Source: Solirubrobacterales bacterium | GTDB lineage: Bacteria > Actinomycetota > Thermoleophilia > Solirubrobacterales > Solirubrobacteraceae | Length of the DNA stretch: 5,538 nucleotides | Direction: 5' to 3' | Assembly (NCBI GenBank): GCA_025964075.1 | Contig: JAOPZQ010000150.1 | Coordinates: 1 to 5,538, forward strand | Shown here: in pieces, positions 1-5,308 of the stretch | Layout of the letters: each line of letters opens with the position of its first letter | Position numbering within the stretch: position 1 is the stretch's first letter | Notes under the pieces: model-generated | What the model was told of the DNA's origin: nothing | Seen by the model: only the letters and a program-made list of their open reading frames with translations | Database searches by the model: none | Made by a program: the position numbers and the translations under genes

Positions 1-69
1 AGAAGACGTCTTACGCGATATATTGTGTGTTGTGGGTGACTGGTGTTCAGTCGTGTGCTCTTCCGTTCT
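1..69. other. Illumina P7/index/read-2 adapter remnant at contig end (artefact)
   Basis: This stretch is not genomic. Bases 36-69 match the 34-base Illumina TruSeq read-2/index adapter at 31 of 34 positions; the three mismatches (44, 51 and 66) are all A to T. Bases 1-19 match the P7 primer core (from its AGAAGACG) at 16 of 19 positions, with mismatches at 9, 11 and 16. The 16 bases between them occupy the index position, although an index is normally shorter. Read on the minus strand in the frame of the neighbouring GH5 gene, the adapter gives STRLNTSH, one residue away from STRLNSSH, the usual translated signature of this adapter. Matches were judged from memory of the adapter sequences. 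The segment should be trimmed. Confidence 0.95.
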
Positions 70-1436
70 CTCGGCGCCCACACGTCGAGCGCGCACGAGC
101 CGCCGGGATCGGCGTCGCGGCCGCGCACCTCGACGCGGCCGGTCGATGGGTCGCTCGCCCTCGTGTCGAGGCGGCCCGGGGCCGCGCGCGGGTAGGCGCG
201 CGCGAGGATCCGAGCCGTGCTCGCCGGGATCCCCAGAGCCGTCTGCGCCGGGCAGGCGTAGCGGTTGAGGCTCGGCGACAGGTCGCCGGGCGGCCCGCTC
301 GGGCCGGCGAAGTTGTGGGGGTCCCCGCACGCCTGCTTCCACTGCCACCAGGCGCCGCCCCAGCGGTAGGCGTCCTCCTGGCGCGCGTAGGCGGCGATCT
401 TCCCCGCTTCGGCCGTGGGGTCGCCGAACCAGCCCCACTCGCCCGACCACACCGTGGTGCCGTAGCCGGCGGCGCTCATCGCGGCGAGGCGGAAGCCGGC
501 GTCGACGGAGACGGCGGCGAGGGAGCCGCCGTAGAGGTGCGGCGAGAAGACGACGTTGCGATCGGCGGTGAACGTCGGGAGCGGCGTCAGCGTCGAGCCG
601 ACCGCGGACCACTCGACGCTGGGCTCGAAGAACACGATGTGGTGGTAGCCGCCGGGCGCGCCGGCCTCGGCGCGGCGGATCGCGGCGATCGCGCGGGCGT
701 AGAAGCTGCCGATGAGCGCGACCTGCGTGGCGCCGACGCTGACGCCGGGGTTGGGCTCGTTCAGCAGGTCGTAGCCGACGATGGTGGGATCGGCGGCGAA
801 CGCCTGCGCGAGCTTCGCCCACGTCGCGACGAGCTCGCCCTGGATCCCGGAGCGGTCGTCCCAGAACGACTGCCACGCGTCGAACACGGCGGGCGATATC
901 TCTCGGGTGCCCAGGCGGCACGTCGGGAGGCCGTCGGTCAGCGTCGCCCACGCCGGCGCCCCGTCCCACCCCTGCCCCGGCGAGAAGCCCGGCAGGCAAT
1001 GCTCGCCCGGCGGCGTCGCGACGTACTTCCCCCAGGCGTCCTGGTGCATGTCGAGGACGACGTGGATGTCGTGCGCCGCCGCCCAGGTAACGGCCTGGCG
1101 GATGCGGGCGACGTACGCCGCGTCGAAGGCTCCGCGGTGCGGCTCGAGCGAGGACCACGAGACGATCAGCCGGACCTCGTCCATGCCGAGCTGCGCGATG
1201 TCGGCGAAGTCCTGCTCCGTCAGGGCCACCACCGGCGCGAGCGTCGGCGCGACCGCGTAGTAGTCGCCGAGCGCGTTGACGTCGACGCCGCGGAGGAGCA
1301 CCTGGCGCCCGGCGTCGTCGTAGATGCCGGCGCTCGCGCTCGCGCCGCGCTCCGCGTGCAGGCGCGGCAGGCCGGCCCGCGCGGCCGCAGGCGCGAGCAG
1401 CACCAGGGCCAGCAGGGCGACCCCCCATCGCCGCAC
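70..1436 (-). CDS. secreted GH5 glycoside hydrolase, endoglycoceramidase-like (3' truncated)
   Basis: The visible 455 residues form a secreted retaining beta-glycosidase of family GH5. A signal peptide (about residues 1-21: RR, then a Leu/Ala/Val core ending AAARA) is followed by a TIM barrel. Its landmarks are LLRGVDVNALGDYY (47-60), EVRLIVSW (87-94), DMHQD (129-133), YDLLNEP with the predicted acid/base Glu227, FSPHLYGG (297-304), SGEWGW with the predicted nucleophile Glu333, and WWQWKQACGDPHNF (363-376). DMHQD and the late WQWK motif resemble the endoglycoceramidase-like GH5 branch rather than classical cellulases; a beta-glucoside or glycolipid is possible and the substrate is unknown. 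Residues from about 410 (ILARAYPRAAPGR) look like the start of the C-terminal beta-sandwich usual in that branch, cut off by the contig end. The GTG at 1436 is chosen because it directly precedes the signal peptide. It lies 7 bp after the LON-domain gene, with no clear Shine-Dalgarno. Confidence 0.88.
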
Positions 1437-1443
1437 GCGGTGG

Positions 1444-2070
1444 CTACCCGAACCGGACCTTGCCGTTGGACCGCGCCCGGGCCTGCGCGCGGTCGACGAA
1501 GTCGAGGCGCTTCTGGGCGGCGCGGAACAGCCTGGTGACGAGCTTCAGGCGCTTGCTCTCCGAGCGCAGGTCGAGGAGGCCCTGCTTGGCGTCGAGTCCG
1601 AAGTCAACCGTCGCGGCCATCCCGTACGCGGTCATCGCGCCGAGCTCGTCGGCGTCCGGACGCCGGTCCGTGACGCGCTCGACGAGGTCGGCGTACGTCT
1701 CCTGCGCCGCCTCGCTCGCGGCGAAGTCGGGGTCCTCGTCCGCGTCCTCGAGGAACTCGACGACGCCCGCGGGATACGGCAGGTGCTCGAGGCGCTCGAC
1801 GACGCGGAACGGTCGCGTCCCCCGCGTCAGCAGGTTCATCCGCCCGTCCGGCAGGCGCTCGAGGACCTGCGCGATCTCGCACGCACAGCCGACGCTACGG
1901 AGGCCGTCGTCGGACAGCCACACGATCCCGAACTCCGAGGACTCCTCCAGGCAGCGGCCCATCATCGTCTGGTAGCGCTGCTCGAAGATGTGGAGCGGGA
2001 CGACCTCGGTGGGGAGCGCGACCAGTCCGAGCGGGAACAGCGGGAAGTCGGTGACCAGACGGTCGGGCAC
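1444..2070 (-). CDS. stand-alone LON substrate-binding domain protein
   Basis: This 208-residue protein is a complete LON N-terminal (substrate-binding, PUA-like) domain without the AAA+ ATPase or the Ser-Lys protease domain of Lon. The signature FPLFPLGLVALP (9-20) runs into VVPLHIFEQRY (23-33). FGIVWLSDDG (47-56), GCACEIAQVLERLPDGR (61-77) and TRGTRPFRV (82-90) follow, all in the usual order. The C-terminal half is alpha-helical and charged (Glu/Asp-rich near 105-125, Lys/Arg-rich at the end). Such cytoplasmic proteins are common in Actinobacteria and some proteobacteria; a role in binding unfolded or damaged proteins is presumed from Lon, not demonstrated. The start is a GTG. It is probably co-transcribed with the GH5 gene, but no functional link is evident. 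It diverges from the dehydrogenase gene across 38 bp. Confidence 0.9.
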   Translation of the reverse strand: MPDRLVTDFPLFPLGLVALPTEVVPLHIFEQRYQTMMGRCLEESSEFGIVWLSDDGLRSVGCACEIAQVLERLPDGRMNLLTRGTRPFRVVERLEHLPYPAGVVEFLEDADEDPDFAASEAAQETYADLVERVTDRRPDADELGAMTAYGMAATVDFGLDAKQGLLDLRSESKRLKLVTRLFRAAQKRLDFVDRAQARARSNGKVRFG

Positions 2071-2076
2071 GGACTG

Positions 2077-2082
2077 AGTGTA
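2077..2082 (-). promoter_or_regulatory. possible -10 box (TACACT) of the LON-domain gene
   Basis: On the minus strand, TACACT fits the TANNNT -10 pattern and ends 6 bases before the GTG at 2070. Transcription would then begin at or next to the start codon, giving a leaderless mRNA. This agrees with the lack of a Shine-Dalgarno at normal spacing. No good -35 hexamer is seen at 16-18 bp, so the call rests on the -10 and its position only. Confidence 0.3.
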
Positions 2083-2108
2083 GGGAGGCCGGGGTAGCTA
2101 GACAGACC

Positions 2109-2969
2109 ATGAGCACGAACGTTGCCGTCCTCGGGACGGGGATCATGGGCGCGCCGATGGCGCGCAACATCGCCACGGCCGGCCATCGCGTCCGCGCGTG
2201 GAACCGCACACGCGCGAAGGCCGAGCCGCTGACCGAGCACGGCATCGAGGTCGCCGACACGCCGGCGGAGGCGGTCGCGGGCACGGAGGTCGTCGTGACG
2301 ATGCTCGCAAACGGCGAGGCCGTGCACGCGGCGATGGCCGAGGCCCTCCCCGCGATGCCGTCGAGCGCGGTCTGGGCGCAGTGCTCGACGGTCGGGATCG
2401 CGTGGACCGAGCGGCTCTCCGCGCTCGCGGCCGAGCGCGACGTCCCGTTCTTCGACTCGCCGGTCCTCGGCACGCGCCAGCCCGCCGAGGCGGGGCAGCT
2501 CGTCGTGCTCGCCGCCGGCCCGGAGGACGTCCGCGACCGGGTGCAGCCGATCTTCGACGCGATCGGCCAGCGGACCGTGTGGCTCGGCGCGGCGGGCGAG
2601 GCGACGCGGCTGAAGCTCGTGGCCAACTCGTGGGTGGTCGACCTCGACGCGGCGGTCGCCGAGACGCTCGCCCTCGCTCGAGCGCTCGACGTGCCGGGTG
2701 AGCGGTTCTTCGAGCTCATCTCCGGCGGCACGCTCGACTGCCCGTACGCGCACATCAAGGGCAAGGCGATGCTCACCGGTGACTTCACGCCGAGCTTCTC
2801 CCTGGAGCTCGCGCGCAAGGACGTCGGGCTGATCCTCGAGGCCGCGAGCTCCGCCGGCCTCGCGACGCCGGTGACCAAGGGCGTGGCCGAGGCGTTCGAC
2901 CGCGCGATTGCGGCGGGCCACGCCGAGGAGGACATGGCCGCGGCCTACGCCGGCTACGCCTCCGGGTAG
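2109..2969 (+). CDS. NAD(P)-dependent beta-hydroxyacid dehydrogenase (3-hydroxyisobutyrate dehydrogenase family)
   Basis: This cytoplasmic oxidoreductase of 286 residues has normal family length. The Rossmann dinucleotide motif is VLGTGIMGAPMARN (7-20, glycines 9, 11, 14). The second strand ends in WNRT (31-34), where Arg33 is the position that usually favours NADP+ over NAD+. The family's substrate loop, normally DxPVSGG, reads DSPVLGT at 116-122. The catalytic segment GAAGEATRLKLVANS (160-174) supplies Lys169 and Asn173, and Lys237 in FSLELARKDVG (230-240) is the conserved C-terminal lysine. Members oxidise 3-hydroxyisobutyrate, tartronate semialdehyde, 6-phosphogluconate-like or other short hydroxyacids, or reduce imines; the substrate cannot be assigned here. 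The ATG start directly precedes the first Rossmann strand. GGGAGG at 2083-2088 lies 20 bp upstream, too far for a normal ribosome binding site. Confidence 0.9.
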   Translation: MSTNVAVLGTGIMGAPMARNIATAGHRVRAWNRTRAKAEPLTEHGIEVADTPAEAVAGTEVVVTMLANGEAVHAAMAEALPAMPSSAVWAQCSTVGIAWTERLSALAAERDVPFFDSPVLGTRQPAEAGQLVVLAAGPEDVRDRVQPIFDAIGQRTVWLGAAGEATRLKLVANSWVVDLDAAVAETLALARALDVPGERFFELISGGTLDCPYAHIKGKAMLTGDFTPSFSLELARKDVGLILEAASSAGLATPVTKGVAEAFDRAIAAGHAEEDMAAAYAGYASG

Positions 2970-2975
2970 CGCCCC

Positions 2976-3011
2976 TTGCCAGGCCGGCCAGGTGTTCGTA
3001 GGCTCGGGCCC
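2976..3011 (+). promoter_or_regulatory. likely promoter of a leaderless transcript for the small secreted protein
   Basis: TTGCCA at 2976-2981 matches five of six bases of the -35 consensus. A 17-bp spacer follows, then TAGGCT at 2999-3004, which fits the TANNNT -10 pattern. Seven bases separate it from the GTG at 3012, so the predicted transcription start is at or one base before the start codon. The best-spaced promoter in the window, it lies between the dehydrogenase stop at 2969 and the next gene, suggesting that gene is not simply read through. The spacer also contains the 8-bp palindrome GGCCGGCC (2982-2989), whose significance is unclear. Confidence 0.5.
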
Positions 3012-3593
3012 GTGGCGCTTCGTCGGGTCCTCGCGGTTGCGCTCGTCCTCGCCGGCATCGGCATCGGCGCCGGCGTCGTCGCCGGCGCATCGGGCGCTCC
3101 CCGCTCCGGGTCGTCGGCCCCGACCATCTGTCCGCTCGCCGGCGACAGTGGCACCGCGACGACGCCGTGCTGCGGGCCACCGCGCGCGACCTCACCGGCC
3201 AGCATCCGCACGCCGGATGTCGCGTGCCCGGGGCCGTGCGGCACGAACGCGTGCCCGAACCCCACGCCGACCGTCCCGAACCCGACGCCGCTCCCCACGC
3301 CGCGGCTGAACATCCCCGCCGGAGGGCTGACCGTCCGTCACGGCCGCTTCCGCGTGACCTGCACGCTCCCGGGAGGCAGCGGCGCCTGCGCGGTCGGCGC
3401 CCGCCGCAGCGGCCGGGCGATCGGACGAGGGTCGAAGACGCTCGGTAGTGGGCGGGCCCGCGTGACCGTCCGCCTCGTGCTCGCCGGCCGGGCGATGCTC
3501 GGCAACACGCGCCATCACCGGATGCGCGCCCGGCTCACCGCGGAGGCCGGCGGCCGGCGCTCGACGGTCACGGCCGTGCTGCACGGCCGTTAG
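3012..3593 (+). CDS. small secreted protein: Cys-rich segment, Pro/Thr linker, C-terminal beta domain
   Basis: This 193-residue protein has no recognised function. An N-terminal ALRR and a hydrophobic Val/Leu/Ala/Gly stretch (about 5-29) form a signal peptide or membrane anchor. Residues 38-82 hold six cysteines (40, 53, 54, 72, 76, 81) among Pro, Thr and Gly. A low-complexity linker of Pro-Thr repeats spans 82-98, and a basic, Gly/Arg/Val-rich segment runs from about 105 to the end, with two more cysteines (117, 126). The last part resembles the short beta-strand domains that end many exported proteins of Solirubrobacter-like Thermoleophilia; that resemblance is from memory. An even number of cysteines fits disulfides outside the cell. 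The GTG at 3012 is preferred over the in-frame TTG at 2976 because it abuts the signal peptide and TTG forms part of the -35 box. The gene converges on the methyltransferase, with stop codons 9 bp apart. Confidence 0.7.
   Translation: MALRRVLAVALVLAGIGIGAGVVAGASGAPRSGSSAPTICPLAGDSGTATTPCCGPPRATSPASIRTPDVACPGPCGTNACPNPTPTVPNPTPLPTPRLNIPAGGLTVRHGRFRVTCTLPGGSGACAVGARRSGRAIGRGSKTLGSGRARVTVRLVLAGRAMLGNTRHHRMRARLTAEAGGRRSTVTAVLHGR
3570..3590. terminator. perfect 9-bp hairpin abutting the stop codon; possible bidirectional terminator
   Basis: ACGGCCGTG (3570-3578) and CACGGCCGT (3582-3590) are perfect inverted repeats around a 3-base CTG loop, and the TAG stop follows at 3591. A GC-rich 9-bp stem at the junction of two convergent genes could end transcription of the plus gene and, just beyond its own stop, of the minus methyltransferase. 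Neither side has a T-tract, so this is not a canonical intrinsic terminator. Each arm contains the self-complementary ACGGCCGT, so it may equally be two copies of a short palindrome. It lies inside coding sequence, and GC-rich DNA makes chance stems common. Confidence 0.35.
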
Positions 3594-3602
3594 CGCGGGG
3601 TC

Positions 3603-4511
3603 TCAGCGCGGCTTGCGCGCCGCCAGCAGCAGGTTGTAGAAGATCGCGGCGGGCAACCGACCCTCGAGCACACCGGCGTCCGCCCGCTGCAGGGCGAGGT
3701 AGCCGTGGTAGGCGTAGCGGCGCCAGGCCATGGGGATCCCCTCGGGCTCGGCGGTCGCCTCGAGCACGCGGTTGGCCCAGCCGAACCAGTTCGCGAGGAG
3801 CTCCTCGCCCCGCACCCGCACCTGGTCGAAGCCGGCGGCGCGGGCGACGCGCTCGAGGTCGCCGGGGGCGAACGCGTGGACGTCGACGTGGCGTTCGAGC
3901 TCGTTCTCCTCGGCATGGGCGACGCCGTGGCCGTTCAGCGCCGGCGCGCCGACCGCGCGGCGCCACAGCGGCGCCAGGAGGAGCGCCGAGCGCTTGGGGA
4001 CCTCGGCGAGCAGATCGCCCCAACGCGAGGGCTCGCCGGCGAAGACGAGGAGGCCGCCGGGCTTCAGCACCCGGTGGAGCTCACCGAACGCCGCGGCGAG
4101 GTCCGGCAGGTGATGGAGCACGGCGTGGCCGAGGACGAGGTCGAAGGCCCGGTCGGCGAACGGGAGCTCCTGCGCCTCGGCGACGCGGGCGTCCACCTCG
4201 AGCCCGAGCCCCGCGGCGTTGCCCCGGAGCGCCTCGACCATGCCCGGCGAGATGTCCGTGCACGTCGCCTCCTCGATGACCCCCGCCTGCATGAGGTTGA
4301 GCGAGAAGTAGCCGGTGCCGGCGCCGATCTCGAGCGCGCGGTGGTAGGGACCGGCGATCGCTCCGAGCGCCTTCCGGAGCTTGCCCAGCACCTGGGCCTG
4401 GCCCGACGGGCCGTAGTCGATCCCCCACTTCGCGTCGTAGGTGTCCGCCGCGAGGTCGTGGTAGCGGACGTTGACGTCGCGAATCGCGTCCGGGGCGGAG
4501 GGGGCGGCCAT
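3603..4511 (-). CDS. class I SAM-dependent methyltransferase (302 residues)
   Basis: This cytoplasmic methyltransferase has the Rossmann-like fold of class I enzymes. SAM-binding motif I is ALEIGAGTGYF (59-69). The acidic residue for the ribose hydroxyls is Asp86 in TDISPGMVE (85-93), AQELPF (113-118) gives the adenine-side loop, and DLVLGHAVLHHLPD (124-137) with LKPGGLLVFAGEP forms strands 4 and 5. An N-terminal segment (1-58, with YHDLAADTYDAKWGIDYG at 17-34) and a C-terminal extension with Trp- and Tyr-rich stretches should shape the acceptor site. The acceptor cannot be read from sequence. It diverges from another methyltransferase and a GH57 enzyme, so a sugar or glycan acceptor is a reasonable inference; a quinone or small molecule is an alternative. 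The ATG start gives a predicted leader of only a few bases, and no Shine-Dalgarno is seen. Confidence 0.85.
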   Translation of the reverse strand: MAAPSAPDAIRDVNVRYHDLAADTYDAKWGIDYGPSGQAQVLGKLRKALGAIAGPYHRALEIGAGTGYFSLNLMQAGVIEEATCTDISPGMVEALRGNAAGLGLEVDARVAEAQELPFADRAFDLVLGHAVLHHLPDLAAAFGELHRVLKPGGLLVFAGEPSRWGDLLAEVPKRSALLLAPLWRRAVGAPALNGHGVAHAEENELERHVDVHAFAPGDLERVARAAGFDQVRVRGEELLANWFGWANRVLEATAEPEGIPMAWRRYAYHGYLALQRADAGVLEGRLPAAIFYNLLLAARKPR

Positions 4512-4519
4512 GGGGGCGT

Positions 4520-4531
4520 GAGGATATCCTC
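4520..4531. promoter_or_regulatory. 12-bp palindrome with a symmetric -10 box for both methyltransferase genes
   Basis: GAGGATATCCTC is a perfect palindrome in the 29-bp gap between divergent start codons (4511 minus, 4541 plus). It reads TATCCT on both strands: 4525-4530 on plus, ending 10 bases before its ATG, and 4526-4521 on minus, ending 9 bases before its ATG. The two TANNNT boxes share the central TA. Predicted starts are near 4537 (plus) and 4514 (minus), giving leaders of about 3-4 bases. No -35 consensus is visible on either side. The palindrome could also be an operator. The AGGA it contains lies 15-16 bases from either ATG, too far for a normal Shine-Dalgarno. Confidence 0.45.
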
Positions 4532-4540
4532 GCCGCCGCG

Positions 4541-5308
4541 ATGCCCGAGCAGCAGCTCTACCTCCAGCGCGACCAGCCCGACGGCGTGCCGCCCCTGGCG
4601 CTGACCGGCGAGCGCACGCTTCCCGACGTCCCCGAGGAGAACTACTGGTACCGCCGCCATCTCGCGGTGTACGAGTGGATCGGCGCGCGGGTGCTCGGGC
4701 GGCGCGTGATCGACATGGCGTGCGGCGAGGGCTACGGGTCGGAGGTGCTCTCGCGGGGCGCGGCGAGCGTCGTCGGCGTCGATGCGAACCCCGAGGCCCA
4801 CGACCACGCGCGGCTGCGCTACGCGCGCCAGAACCTGCGCTTCGAGCGCGACCTCGTCGACCGCTTCGCCGAGCCGTGCGACGCCGTCGTCTTCCTGCAG
4901 ACGATCGAGCACGTCCCCGCTCCGGGCGCGACGCTCGATCACTTCCGGTCGCTGCTGGAGCCGGGCGGCGTCGCCTACGTCTCGACGCCCAACCTGCTCA
5001 CGCTGGCGCCGCCCGGGGCGGAGAAGTCGGAGAACCCGTGGCACGTGCGCGAGTATCGAGCCGAGGAGTTCCGGGAGCTGTGCTTGGCGCACTTCGCGAG
5101 CGTCGAGCTGCTCGGCCTCTTCCACGCGCGCAAGCTCCGCGCGCACGCCGTCGCGCTGCAGCTCGGCTGGGACCGCGTCCACGCGGCACTGCGGATGACG
5201 AAGCCGTTCTATGGCCGGTTCACGCCGGCGATCTCGGCGCGCGACTTCGCGCTGCGCCCCGGTCCGCTCGATCGCGCCCTCGACTTCCTCGCGGTGTGTC
5301 GCGCATGA
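4541..5308 (+). CDS. class I SAM-dependent methyltransferase, Rv3030-like
   Basis: This 255-residue protein is a class I SAM-dependent methyltransferase. An N-terminal signature, LTGERTLPDVPEENYWYRRH (21-40), is followed by motif I IDMACGEGYG (57-66), the acidic residue Asp81 in VGVDANP, DAVVFLQTIEHV (114-125), and EPGGVAYVSTPN (140-151). The LTGER-P-ENYW-RRH block, the CGEGYG form of motif I and the STPN ending are as I recall for mycobacterial Rv3030, a putative sugar O-methyltransferase in the methylglucose lipopolysaccharide locus. By analogy it may methylate an alpha-glucan or its precursor; the exact hydroxyl and acceptor are not deducible. Its TGA overlaps the ATG of the GH57 gene (ATGA), so the two are translationally coupled. 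Translation starts at the ATG 10 bases after the TATCCT box, without a normal ribosome binding site. Confidence 0.87.
   Translation: MPEQQLYLQRDQPDGVPPLALTGERTLPDVPEENYWYRRHLAVYEWIGARVLGRRVIDMACGEGYGSEVLSRGAASVVGVDANPEAHDHARLRYARQNLRFERDLVDRFAEPCDAVVFLQTIEHVPAPGATLDHFRSLLEPGGVAYVSTPNLLTLAPPGAEKSENPWHVREYRAEEFRELCLAHFASVELLGLFHARKLRAHAVALQLGWDRVHAALRMTKPFYGRFTPAISARDFALRPGPLDRALDFLAVCRA

Noticed and set aside
1..35. AT-richer left edge as a sign of a mobile element or promoter region
   Set aside because: The composition change is explained by the sequencing adapter, not by biology.
27..1538. Long open plus-strand frame of 503 codons
   Set aside because: It begins in the adapter, its translation is a low-complexity Arg/Ala/Gly-rich string with no motif, and the minus strand carries a clear GH5 enzyme with catalytic motifs. 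Lack of stops is a by-product of high GC.
2083..2088. GGGAGG as ribosome binding site for the dehydrogenase
   Set aside because: It is 20 bp from the ATG, well beyond normal spacing, and no closer purine-rich box is present.
1324..2097. Plus-strand frame of 257 codons opposite the LON-domain gene
   Set aside because: The translation is Arg/Glu/Leu-rich without a recognisable fold, while the opposite strand encodes the full LON-domain signature.
1895..2935. Two long minus-strand frames opposite the dehydrogenase
   Set aside because: Both are antisense shadows of a plus-strand gene with complete Rossmann and catalytic motifs; neither has a recognisable motif.
2976..3011. In-frame TTG at 2976 as an earlier start of the small secreted protein
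   Set aside because: It would add 12 residues (Pro/Gly/Arg) before the signal peptide and uses a rare start inside the predicted -35 box; the GTG at 3012 fits both signal peptide and promoter.
4064..5182. Minus-strand frame of 372 codons across both methyltransferases
   Set aside because: It crosses from antisense of one gene into an alternative frame of the other, ending in Ser/Arg/Thr-rich low complexity; both real genes have strong motifs.
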